A stretch of DNA of 34,538 nucleotides from DASVCS01 sp036381495 (GTDB lineage: Bacteria; Gemmatimonadota; Gemmatimonadetes; Longimicrobiales; RSA9), in the NCBI GenBank assembly GCA_036381495.1, contig DASVCS010000023.1:1-34538 (forward strand), in the 5' to 3' direction. Numbering within the stretch: the stretch's first letter is position 1; each line of letters opens with the position of its first letter. Shown piece after piece: positions 1 through 7,259 of the stretch. The translations under genes were made by a program, and so were the position numbers. The notes below the pieces were generated by a model, which saw only the letters and a program-made list of their open reading frames with translations, had not been told where the DNA came from and made no database searches.

Positions 1-30
1 AGCCGCCGTGCCTCGTTCTCGCACGTACCA

Positions 31-180
31 GCGGAGCCCTGTCCTCGCACGCGGAGAGAGCGCGAGATCCCGAGCGTCTCACACCATCACGCGGAGCCCC
101 GTCCCCGCACGCGCGGAGAGAACCCGGATCCCAAACCGCGGCGTGCATCCGGATGAGCCCCGTCCTCGCGCGCCGAGAGA
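31..180. repeat. Degenerate repeat, three copies about 60 bp apart
   Basis: A block of about 28 bp of the form GGAGCCCYGTCCYCGCACGCG followed by GAGAGA occurs at about 32-60, 92-121 and 152-180, with spacers that are not conserved. The third copy reads GATGAGCCCC at its start and has diverged most. No reading frame looks protein-like across it. The array is too degenerate and its spacing too loose for a CRISPR. It may be the 3' end of an intergenic repeat that begins before the window. Confidence 0.5.
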
Positions 181-197
181 ACGCAGGCAGTCGGCCC

Positions 198-222
198 GAC
201 TATATCGTCTCACGATATAGTC
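198..222. promoter_or_regulatory. Perfect 11-bp inverted repeat around a 3-nt loop
   Basis: GACTATATCGT and ACGATATAGTC flank the loop CTC. The arms are AT-rich in a region that is otherwise very GC-rich, and each strand contains TATAGT, a near-consensus -10 box. It could be an operator overlapping divergent promoters, or the terminator hairpin of a gene left of the window. No T-run follows, which counts against a classical terminator. The structure is certain; the role is not. Confidence 0.5.
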
Positions 223-650
223 CGCGCGTCGGGGGGCGTCAAGAGCGTAGCGACACGCCCGCGCAATGCCGTGGCGTTGCCGGCGGCGGCGGCGACGCCG
301 GCCGCGGCGCCGCGCTCCACCCGCGCGAATCCCCCCGGCACGCCCGGTCGGTGATGGCGACCACGCCGACGAACGGGCCGGGGATGCGGCGGTCGCATGG
401 CCACCGCCCGGCCACCCCCCGGCCCTACCGCCTCTGCCGCTGGTCCGGTTGCTGCACGGGTGAGAAGCTGGGGCGGCCCGATTTCGGGTGGGGTGGGGCG
501 GATTGCGGGTTGGGTGAGGTTCCGGTCGGGGCGCCGAGCGCCGGCGGAGGGTGGCCGGCGCCTGCGTTCACCGGGTGCGGTCGAGTGTGCGCGATGCCCG
601 TTCCATCGCCGTCGTCGTCATCGCGAGCGCCGTTGCCGTGGGGCGAGCGA
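223..650. other. Gene-free stretch upstream of the PIG-L gene
   Basis: The deacetylase frame stays open upstream to about 153, but the implied residues are low-complexity Arg/Gly/Pro sequence without family similarity, as expected from GC-rich non-coding DNA. The stretch at 468-545 is G-rich (GGGTGGGGTGGGG and similar) on the plus strand. I see no RNA gene and no convincing promoter. Confidence 0.4.
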
Positions 651-1520
651 GTGAGCGCCCACGAGCGGCCGGACCGGGGCGCAGCGCCGGTGCCGGCGGA
701 TCCGCCGGCATCGCTGGCCGCGCGGCTCTGTGCGACGGATCCGTGTGGGTGTGCGCGTGCGGCGGTGGTCGTCGCGCACCCGGATGACGAGACGGTCGGG
801 GTGGGGAGCCGGCTGGGGCGGCTGCCTGGGGCGACGCTGGTGGTGGCGACGGATGGTGCGCCGCGGGACCGGCGCTGGTGGGGCGCGCCGGAGCACGCGA
901 CGCGTGAGGCGTATGCGCGCACGCGACGCCGCGAGCTGCATGCGGCGCTGGCGGTGGCCGGGATGCGGCCGGCGCGCGTGTTCTCGCTGGGGCTGGTGGA
1001 TCAGGAGGCGTCGTACCGGCTGGTCGAGCTGACGCGGCGGACGGCGGCGGCGCTGGCGGCGCTCGGGCCGGCGTGGGTGCTGACGCATCCGTACGAGGGT
1101 GGTCATCCGGACCACGATGCGGTGGCGTTCGCGGTCCACGCGGCGTGTCGGCTGCTCGAGCGTGCGGGTCGTGCGGCGCCGGCGGTGGTCGAATTCGCGT
1201 CGTATCATGTCTGTGCGGGTGAGATTGCGCCGCTCCGCTTTCTCGACGACGACGCGTCTGCCGTCACGGCGCTGCTCACGCCGGACGAGCGTGCGCTCAA
1301 GCGTCGGATGATGGAGTGCTACGCCACGCAGCGGGAGACGCTCCGGTATTTTCCGGTCGAGGTCGAGCGGTTCCGGCCGGCGCCGGCGTACGACTTCGCT
1401 CGCCCGCCGCACGCCGGGCGACTGTTCTACGAGAACTTCGACTGGGGCGTGACCGGCGCGCGGTGGCGGGAGCTGGCCCGCGCGGCGCTCGCGGTGCTCG
1501 ACGTCTGCGGGCGGGTGTGA
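651..1520 (+). CDS. PIG-L family (LmbE-like) N-acetylglucosaminyl deacetylase
   Basis: Predicted zinc-dependent de-N-acetylase of the PIG-L/LmbE family, which removes acetyl groups from N-acetylglucosamine-type sugars on lipids, thiols or antibiotics. From the GTG at 651 (289 aa) the signature AHPDDE falls at residues 42-47, with His43, Asp45 and Asp46 as expected metal and catalytic residues. A second motif, HPDHDA, supplies the downstream histidines. The start is uncertain: an in-frame ATG at 594 adds 19 residues, and neither has a strong Shine-Dalgarno. The stop overlaps the next ATG by one base (TGATG), so it is probably translationally coupled to the glycosyltransferase fusion. A sugar-modifying role in surface polysaccharide or glycolipid assembly is inferred from these neighbours. 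The exact substrate is unknown. Confidence 0.85.
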   Translation: MSAHERPDRGAAPVPADPPASLAARLCATDPCGCARAAVVVAHPDDETVGVGSRLGRLPGATLVVATDGAPRDRRWWGAPEHATREAYARTRRRELHAALAVAGMRPARVFSLGLVDQEASYRLVELTRRTAAALAALGPAWVLTHPYEGGHPDHDAVAFAVHAACRLLERAGRAAPAVVEFASYHVCAGEIAPLRFLDDDASAVTALLTPDERALKRRMMECYATQRETLRYFPVEVERFRPAPAYDFARPPHAGRLFYENFDWGVTGARWRELARAALAVLDVCGRV

Positions 1521-3703
1521 TGCTGACGGTGCTGAACGTCGCCTACCCGCTGGCGCCGCTCGGCCCGGACGCGGTCGGCGGCGCCGAGCAGGTGCTCGCG
1601 CTGTTGGATGCCGCGCTGGTGCGCGCGGGCCACCGCTCGATCGTGGTGGCGAGCGAGGACTCGGAGGTCCGGGGCGTGCTGGTGGCGACGCCGCGCATCG
1701 ACGGTCCGCTGGGCCCCCGCGAGCGCGCGGCCGCGGCGCGCTGCCATCGCGCCGCGATCCGCGGCGTCCTCGCGGCGTGGTCGGTCGACGTCGTCCACAT
1801 GCACGGCATCGACTTCCACCGGTACCTGCCGCCGCCCGGGCCGCCCGTCCTCGCGACACTTCACCTCCCGCCGGCCTGGTACCCCCCGGCGGCGCTGCGC
1901 CCCACGCGGCCGCGGACCTATCTGCACTGCGTCTCGGAGTCGCAGCACCGGGCGTGTCCCGCCGGGACGGCGCTGCTCCCGCCGATCCCGAACGGCGTGC
2001 GGCTCGACGCGTTCGCCGGGCGCCACGCGCGCCGCGGATTCGCGCTGGCGCTCGGCAGGATCTGCCCCGAGAAGGGGTTTCACCTGGCACTGGACGCCGC
2101 GCGCCGCGCCGGCATCCCGCTCCTGGTCGCCGGACGGGTGTTCCACTACGACGCGCACGAGCGCTACCTCCGCGATGAGATCCTGCCGCGACTCGACGCG
2201 GAGCGGCGCCTCATCGGACCGCTCGATCCGACGCGCAAACGCCGAATCCTCGGCGCCGCGCGCTGCGTTCTGGTCCCGAGCCTCGCGCCGGAGACCAGCT
2301 CGCTCGTCGCCATGGAAGCGCTCGCGGCCGGCACCCCCGTCGTCGCGTTCGCCGCCGGCGCGCTCGCGGAGATCGTCGAGCCGGGGCGGACCGGCTTCCT
2401 CGTCCGCGGTGCACACGAAATGGCCGACGCGATCCACGCCGCGGCCGCGCTCGACCCCGAGGCGTGCCGCGCCGCCGCGCGCGAACGGTTCTCCGCCGAA
2501 CGCACCGTCGAGCGCTATCTCGCGCTCTACCACCAGCTCGCCGGCGAACGCCGCGGCGATGGGGCGGAGCGAGTGCAATACGACGGAACGGGGCCGGCGG
2601 CCGATGCGCCGGAGCCCCCCACGATGGCGCCGAAGCCCCCCACGACGCGACGGACAAGCCGCCCCCCCGCGCGAACGCCGCCCATCGAGATCGAGGAGCT
2701 CACCACGCTCGAAGCGCTGGAGGCGCTGCGGCCCGCGTGGACCGAGCTCTGGCGAGGCGTCCTCACCGCCACGCCGTTCCAGTCGCCGCAGTGGCTGATC
2801 CCGTGGTGGCGGCACTTCCGCGGAGAGGCGCTCCGCGTACTCGCGCTGCGCCGCGCCGGCCGACTCGTCGGCGTCGCGCCGCTCTACATCCTGTGCGAAC
2901 CGGGCTCCGGCTTGAGACGGCTGCTCCCACTCGGGATCGGCAACTCGGACTACCTCGACCCGCTGCTCGAGCCGGAGGCCGCCGCGCCGGCCGCCAACGC
3001 CGTGCTCGCCTGGATCTGCGCCCACGCCGACGACTGGCACCGCTGCGAGCTCCCCCAGCTCCGACCCGACTCGGCCCTGCTCGCCGCGGTTGCGCCGCAC
3101 GGCACGGTCGACCGCATCGCGCCTGCCGAGCCCTGCCCCGTGCTCGCGCTCCCCGCCACCGCCGCCGCCCTCGAAGATGCGCTCCCGCCCGGAATGCGCG
3201 ACCGGATCCGCTACGCCGTCCGGCGCGCCGGCCGGACCGGCACGATCGAGGTCGAGGCCGCCACGCCGCACAACCTGGACGCGCTCTTCGATGCGCTCCT
3301 CGAGGTGCACCGCGCACGCTGGGCCGACCGCGGCCGGACCGGCGTCCTCGATGACGATGCCGTGCTCCGCTTCCACCGCGAGGCCGCGCCCGGCCTCCTC
3401 TCGCTCGGCGCGCTGCGCCTCTACCTGCTCCGCATCGACGGCCGCCCCGCCGCCGCGTACCACGGATTCCTCGCCCGGACGCGCGCCTACTACTACCTCG
3501 GCGGGTTCGACCCCGCGTTCCGGCGGCTCGGCGCCGGCAACCTCGTGGTGTGGCACGCCATCCGCGAAGCCGCGCGCGAGGGCGCCCGCGAATTCGATTT
3601 CCTCCGCGGCCGCGAGCCCTACAAGTACGCCTGGGGCGCGCACGACCGGCCGACCTACGCGCGGCGACTGCACATGCGCGGCGCCCGCAAGATCCGGCGA
3701 TGA
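1520..3703 (+). CDS. Fusion: GT4 glycosyltransferase + FemAB/BioF2-like GNAT acyltransferase
   Basis: A 727-aa two-domain protein. Residues 1 to about 350 form a GT-B, family 4 glycosyltransferase: N-terminal Gly-rich acceptor loop (DAVGGAEQ), ALGRICPEKGF at the start of the donor half, and the EX7E motif in PETSSLVAMEAL, followed by GTPVVA. A Pro/Thr/Arg-rich linker (about 353-388) leads to a second domain resembling Acetyltransf_6/BioF2-like or FemAB proteins. Its signs are TPFQSPQW, YYYLGGFDPAFRRLGAGNLVVWHAIREA and EFDFLRGREPYKYAWG. Such domains usually transfer acyl or aminoacyl groups in exopolysaccharide or cell-wall synthesis. The start is fixed by the one-base overlap with the deacetylase. 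Its stop overlaps the following GNAT start by four bases (ATGA). A single chain that transfers a sugar and then acylates it, after de-N-acetylation by the upstream enzyme, is the inference. Confidence 0.85.
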   Translation: MLTVLNVAYPLAPLGPDAVGGAEQVLALLDAALVRAGHRSIVVASEDSEVRGVLVATPRIDGPLGPRERAAAARCHRAAIRGVLAAWSVDVVHMHGIDFHRYLPPPGPPVLATLHLPPAWYPPAALRPTRPRTYLHCVSESQHRACPAGTALLPPIPNGVRLDAFAGRHARRGFALALGRICPEKGFHLALDAARRAGIPLLVAGRVFHYDAHERYLRDEILPRLDAERRLIGPLDPTRKRRILGAARCVLVPSLAPETSSLVAMEALAAGTPVVAFAAGALAEIVEPGRTGFLVRGAHEMADAIHAAAALDPEACRAAARERFSAERTVERYLALYHQLAGERRGDGAERVQYDGTGPAADAPEPPTMAPKPPTTRRTSRPPARTPPIEIEELTTLEALEALRPAWTELWRGVLTATPFQSPQWLIPWWRHFRGEALRVLALRRAGRLVGVAPLYILCEPGSGLRRLLPLGIGNSDYLDPLLEPEAAAPAANAVLAWICAHADDWHRCELPQLRPDSALLAAVAPHGTVDRIAPAEPCPVLALPATAAALEDALPPGMRDRIRYAVRRAGRTGTIEVEAATPHNLDALFDALLEVHRARWADRGRTGVLDDDAVLRFHREAAPGLLSLGALRLYLLRIDGRPAAAYHGFLARTRAYYYLGGFDPAFRRLGAGNLVVWHAIREAAREGAREFDFLRGREPYKYAWGAHDRPTYARRLHMRGARKIRR

Positions 3704-4224
3704 TGTCGGGCGGCTTCCCCCGGTTCGCCATCACCTTCGACATCGGCATCCGCACCTGCACGCGCGGCGATCTCGACGCACTCGAATGGTTCGGCCTCTT
3801 CACCGAGCACCGCGAACTCATCCATCGCGCATTCCAGCGCCAGGAACACGGCGAGGTCGTGATGCTCCTCGCCGATGCGAACGGCTTTCCCGTCGGACAG
3901 ACGTGGATCGACCTCGTCGCCAAGGCCGACCTCTCGATCGGCGTGCTCTGGGCCGTTCGCGTCTTCCCCATCTTCCGCCGCAAGGGGATCGGGACCCGGC
4001 TCCTCCACGCCGCCGAGACCGTCCTGCGCCGCCGCGGCTTCGCCCGAGCCGAGATCGGCGTCGAGAAGGACAACCACGACGCGCGCCGCCTCTACGAACG
4101 CCTCGGCTACCGGCTCGCCGGCGAGGAGCGCAGCGCATACACGTACACCACGCCCGACGGCGTCCCCATGCGCATCCCCGTGGACGAATGGCTGCTTCGG
4201 AAGAGGCTGAAGGCGGCCTACTAA
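3700..4224 (+). CDS. GNAT family N-acetyltransferase
   Basis: A 174-aa single-domain GNAT protein. The acetyl-CoA pyrophosphate loop is visible as RRKGIGTRLLHAAE, following the beta-4 strand LWAVRVFPIF. KDNHDARRLYERLGYRLAGEE is the classic C-terminal GNAT segment. Two in-frame ATGs occur in tandem (3700 and 3703). The first overlaps the preceding stop codon as ATGA, so it is the third member of a coupled operon with the PIG-L deacetylase and the GT4-FemAB fusion. GNATs of this type acetylate small amines, sugars or proteins, and the substrate cannot be read from the sequence. Together with the deacetylase it may remove one acyl group and add another on the same sugar. Confidence 0.85.
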   Translation: MMSGGFPRFAITFDIGIRTCTRGDLDALEWFGLFTEHRELIHRAFQRQEHGEVVMLLADANGFPVGQTWIDLVAKADLSIGVLWAVRVFPIFRRKGIGTRLLHAAETVLRRRGFARAEIGVEKDNHDARRLYERLGYRLAGEERSAYTYTTPDGVPMRIPVDEWLLRKRLKAAY

Positions 4225-4228
4225 TTTC

Positions 4229-4253
4229 CTACTAATCCAGTCAGAATTAGTAG
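4229..4253. repeat. AT-rich hairpin after the GNAT stop codon
   Basis: CTACTAAT and ATTAGTAG pair perfectly (8 bp) around a 9-nt loop. A third TACTAAT covers the GNAT stop codon at 4219-4225. The stem is almost the only AT-rich DNA in the area. It lies 5 bp past the stop, so it may contribute to 3' end formation, but it is too AT-rich and lacks a T-tract for a confident terminator call. Confidence 0.45.
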
Positions 4254-4404
4254 TACGAACGGGTCCGGCGCGACCGCCGCGGCGAGCGGCGGCTGCCGAT
4301 CCAGGCGAGCGTCTGGTGAACCTGGGCGCCGAGGCGGCCACGCGTTGAGACCGGATCCCGGAGAAGCGACTCGCCAGAACCCCGAGCGCGGTGCGTACGC
4401 GGTC

Positions 4405-4495
4405 GCGCCGGCTCCATCGACCCGGGCGCGCCGGCTCCATCGACCCGGTTGCGCCGGCTCCATCGACCCGGCCGCGCCGGCTCCAGACCCGGGCG
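4405..4495. repeat. 23-bp tandem repeat, four units
   Basis: The unit GCGCCGGCTCCATCGACCCG plus three variable bases starts at 4405, 4428, 4451 and 4474. The last unit has lost an internal ATC-containing segment. A 23-bp period shifts the reading frame at each unit, so the array is non-coding even though one frame stays open through it. It lies between the GNAT gene and the next gene. The rest of the 4225-4674 gap shows only C-rich low-complexity sequence. Confidence 0.75.
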
Positions 4496-4674
4496 CCCCC
4501 GCCGGGTCGAAGCTGGCACGACTCTTCCACCCGATCGCCATCGAACCCGAGTGCAGCGGCAATGGCCAGATCACGGCGGCTTCCGACCCCGACCCCCATC
4601 CCGATCCCGGTCCGATCACGACCGGGAGCGAAATCGAGATGGCCCGAGCCGCCCGTTCGAGCGGCCTGAGCGCC

Positions 4675-5505
4675 ATGTCCATGTCCCGACCGGAGCGGAG
4701 CGGACCGCCCATCGGCGTGCGCTGGACGATCGGCGATGTCAGTGCATACGGCTTCGAGGCGTTGCGGCTATCGATCCACGGCGCGTGGCGGCTCTTCGGC
4801 CCGGACGCGGCCTACGCGGTTTGCGTGAACTCGATCGCGGTCGAGCGCGCGCGGGAGGCGGTGGGCGATGTCCCGGTGCCGGTGACCTGGCGCGATGTCA
4901 CGGGCGAGGTCCCGGACTTCCTGCGTCCGCACCTCGACGCCGGCATGGCGGAGGGGGTCGGCTGGAAGCTCGCGCCGCCGCGCATCTTCCCCGACCGCTA
5001 CGAACTGGCGCTCGACAACGACTGCATCCTCTGGTCGCTTCCCGACGTGCTCCGCGCGTGGCTCGAGGCCGCCGAGCCGGACCGCTGCATCATTGCCGAG
5101 GACACGGAAGCGCATTTCGGCGAGTTCACCCGCTACTGCGGCCCCGAGCCGCGCAATGCCGGGATCCGCGGGCTCCCGCCCGGCTACGACTTCGAAGCCG
5201 TGGTCCGCACGCTCCTCGCCGAGAACCCCGCGCGCCTCGCCGGCGAGGTCGATGAGCAGGGGCTCCAGGTGGCGGCGCTGGGACGGTTTCGCGAGGCGCG
5301 CGTGGTCCCGGTCGACGACGTCGCCATCTGTTCTCCGTTCCCCCAGCACCGCGCCGAGCTCGGCCGCTGCGGCGCGCACTTCGTCGGCCTCAACGCGCAC
5401 GCCCTGCCGTGGGACTACTACGGCCGCCCCGCCGTCGAGTGCATCCGCGAGCACTGGCTTCGGCACCGGCCTGCGCTGTACGAACGGGTGGGGTTGCGCG
5501 AGTAG
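4675..5505 (+). CDS. Uncharacterised protein, possibly a GT-A-like glycosyltransferase
   Basis: About 276 aa from the ATG at 4675; alternative in-frame ATGs lie at 4639 and 4681 and the choice is not settled. I do not recognise a named family. Visible features are an alpha/beta N-terminal part (AYAVCVNSIAVERARE), then RYELALDNDCILWSLPDVLRAWL. In the latter, the DND after a hydrophobic strand resembles the DXD metal/nucleotide-sugar site of GT-A glycosyltransferases. CIIAEDTEAHFGEF and a C-terminal HALPWDYYGRP follow. No signal peptide or membrane segment is apparent. It follows the deacetylase/glycosyltransferase operon on the same strand, separated by a 450-bp repeat-bearing gap, so a role in glycan assembly fits. 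This assignment is tentative and rests on one motif and context. Confidence 0.6.
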   Translation: MSMSRPERSGPPIGVRWTIGDVSAYGFEALRLSIHGAWRLFGPDAAYAVCVNSIAVERAREAVGDVPVPVTWRDVTGEVPDFLRPHLDAGMAEGVGWKLAPPRIFPDRYELALDNDCILWSLPDVLRAWLEAAEPDRCIIAEDTEAHFGEFTRYCGPEPRNAGIRGLPPGYDFEAVVRTLLAENPARLAGEVDEQGLQVAALGRFREARVVPVDDVAICSPFPQHRAELGRCGAHFVGLNAHALPWDYYGRPAVECIREHWLRHRPALYERVGLRE

Positions 5506-5575
5506 GGCGGGGCCGGCGACGAGGTGCATCCGCCCGGCGCATGCCGCCCCCGGCGTGCCGTCGCCCCCGACGTCG

Positions 5576-6811
5576 TCACGGATCCAGCAGCTTCCCCGGC
5601 CGCACGGCATCCGCGCCGAACCGGTCCCGAACCGCATCCATCGCGCGGGAGAGCCGCCGGTCGCGCTCCGTCTCGACTTCCTCTTCCGCCGGCGCGTCGA
5701 AGAGTGTGAGCTGCGTCCCGCCCGCGTCCGCCCCGAACTGCGACGCCGCGATCCCGAGCAGCCGCGCCCCGGTCCGTCGCGCGTTGCGCAGCCGGGCGAG
5801 CAGCTCCCGCGCGACGGCGTAGATCGCGCGGTCGGCATCGAGCGGCGCGGCGAGCGTGCGACTCGCCTGGCGCGTCCGGAAATCGCCGTCCCGGATCTTC
5901 ACCGTGATCGTCCGGGCGCGCAGCCCCTTGCGCCGCAGGTCGCCGCCCAGCTTCACGGCCAGTCGCAGCAGCTCGGTCTCCAGCGCGTCGTCGGCGTCCA
6001 GGTCACGGGGGAACGTCTCCTCGCGCGAGACCGACTTCGTCGGCTGATTCGGGTCGACCGGCCGGTCATCGCGGCCGCGGATCCGCCGGTACAGCCAGCG
6101 CGCGCGGCGCTCGCCCAGCCGCCGGGCCAGCGCGCCCTCGTCCAGCGGCAGCGCGTCCTCCACCCGCACGAGCCCCATGCGCCGCAGCTCCGCCGCGAAC
6201 GTCGGGCCGACGCCGGGGAGCTCCGCCAGCGCGAAGCCGCGCAGGAACTCCGCCTCCGCACCCGCCTCGACGATGTGCACACCCGCGGGCTTCGCCCGCT
6301 CGACCGCCAGCTTCGCCACCAGCTTGCTCGTCCCGCCGCCGATCGAGACCACGATCTCCGTCGCCTCGAGCACCGCCGCCCGGATCCGCTCCGCCACCTC
6401 GGCCGGCGACGCCCCGCCGTACAACGCCTCCGTCCCCGTCAGATCCAGGTACGCCTCGTCGATCGACGCCGGCTCGACCACCGGCGTGAACCCACGCAGC
6501 ACCTCCCGCACCTCCCGGCCCTTCCGCCGGCACAGCGCCCACGGCACCGGCACCACCCGCGCGGCGGGACACAGCCGCACCGCCCGCGCCATCGGCATCG
6601 CCGACCGGACCCCGTACCGCCGCGCGCCGTACGACGCCGACGTCACCACTCCCCGCCCCTCCGGCCGCCCACCCACCAGCAGCAGCTCCTCCCGACCCGC
6701 GCCTTCCGGATCCGCAAGCCGCGCACACTGCACGTAGAACTGGTCGCAGTCGACGAGGAGGATGCGGCGCGGAACCGCCGAGGATTCGAGGTCGGAAGCC
6801 GATGATGTCAC
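5576..6811 (-). CDS. dinB: DNA polymerase IV (Y-family, DinB)
   Basis: Error-prone Y-family polymerase for translesion synthesis. In order: ILLVDCDQFYVQ (first catalytic Asp and the aromatic steric-gate region; Cys replaces the more usual Met), SYGARRYGVRSAMPMARA (nucleotide-binding finger), SIDEAYLDLT (catalytic Asp-Glu), the thumb with LPGVGPTFAAELRRMG (helix-hairpin-helix), and the little-finger domain with KSVSREETFPRD and ARTITVKIRDGDFRTR. The C-terminus carries QLTLFD, which matches a beta-clamp binding motif (QLxLF). The start is taken at a GTG giving 411 aa, since the frame stays open upstream without similarity; no strong ribosome site marks it. It diverges from copA across 448 bp. 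A TATTTT about 40-50 bp upstream of the start is a possible -10. No LexA-type box was recognised. Confidence 0.93.
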   Translation of the reverse strand: MTSSASDLESSAVPRRILLVDCDQFYVQCARLADPEGAGREELLLVGGRPEGRGVVTSASYGARRYGVRSAMPMARAVRLCPAARVVPVPWALCRRKGREVREVLRGFTPVVEPASIDEAYLDLTGTEALYGGASPAEVAERIRAAVLEATEIVVSIGGGTSKLVAKLAVERAKPAGVHIVEAGAEAEFLRGFALAELPGVGPTFAAELRRMGLVRVEDALPLDEGALARRLGERRARWLYRRIRGRDDRPVDPNQPTKSVSREETFPRDLDADDALETELLRLAVKLGGDLRRKGLRARTITVKIRDGDFRTRQASRTLAAPLDADRAIYAVARELLARLRNARRTGARLLGIAASQFGADAGGTQLTLFDAPAEEEVETERDRRLSRAMDAVRDRFGADAVRPGKLLDP

Positions 6812-7100
6812 GACAACGCCCGCCAAGCTCCGGGATACGGTACGCCCCCTCCAAAATACCCGCACGGCGCACTCCCTGCACGCCCACGCGGCGACGCCCA
6901 CGCACCCACGCGCGACCGGGGCACGGACTCGCGCTGCCCGGTGCCGCGCGAGGACCAGGCACGCGCCTACGCATGGCCGGGGTCCGGGCAATCGGGGCCT
7001 CCGCGGAATGGCTGCTGGACCACGCGTCCACAGGTGACCGGGCGCAGCCTCCCATACCCGCCGCAACGCTGGCACACACCCACGCACGGCCCGGCGCGGA

Positions 7101-7154
7101 CCCCAGCCCCAGCCCTAGCCCCAGCCCTAGCCCGGCGGCGCCAACGGCGCCGCC
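7101..7154. repeat. Quadruplex-prone CCCCAG/CCCTAG tract joined to a 9-bp hairpin
   Basis: 7101-7133 consists of CCCCAG and CCCTAG hexamers, so the minus strand reads GGGCTAGGGCTGGGG repeatedly and could fold as a G-quadruplex. It abuts a perfect stem at 7134-7142/7146-7154 (GGCGGCGCC with loop AAC). The copA -35 box begins 4 bp beyond. On the minus strand the order is hairpin then GGGCT repeats, the same order as at the right end of the window (34513-34538). Confidence 0.7.
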
Positions 7155-7157
7155 CCC

Positions 7158-7204
7158 TTGACATAGCCCCCCAGGGTATCCCATCCTATAGCCCCAGGGG
7201 GTAT
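7158..7204 (+). promoter_or_regulatory. copA promoter with two CsoR-type operators
   Basis: TTGACA at 7158-7163 is a consensus -35; CATCCT at 7182-7187 is a weak -10 with 18-bp spacing. Two 17-bp near-palindromes flank that -10: ATAGCCCCCCAGGGTAT (7163-7179) and ATAGCCCCAGGGGGTAT (7188-7204). Both have the TA-C4-6-N-G3-5-TA form described for copper-sensing CsoR repressors, and their centres are 25 bp apart. The csoR gene 2.8 kb downstream is the likely regulator. The sequence match is direct; binding is inferred. Confidence 0.7.
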
Positions 7205-7259
7205 GTCGGACCGCCGCAGGAGCAGGATCCCGCGGCGGGGACGCTGCAACGAGGTCGTC

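Noticed and set aside
31..180. Possible CRISPR array
   Set aside because: Only three degenerate copies with unequal spacers, and no cas genes in the window.
153..650. Upstream extension of the PIG-L frame to about 166 more residues
   Set aside because: The extra residues are Arg/Gly/Pro-rich with no similarity and would precede a normal-length PIG-L domain; long open frames are expected by chance at this GC content.
651..4224. Bacillithiol or mycothiol biosynthesis operon
   Set aside because: Deacetylase, GT4 and acetyltransferase fit loosely, but no cysteine ligase is present and the GT4 is fused to a FemAB-like domain, which is not seen in BshA/MshA. Kept only as a hypothesis.
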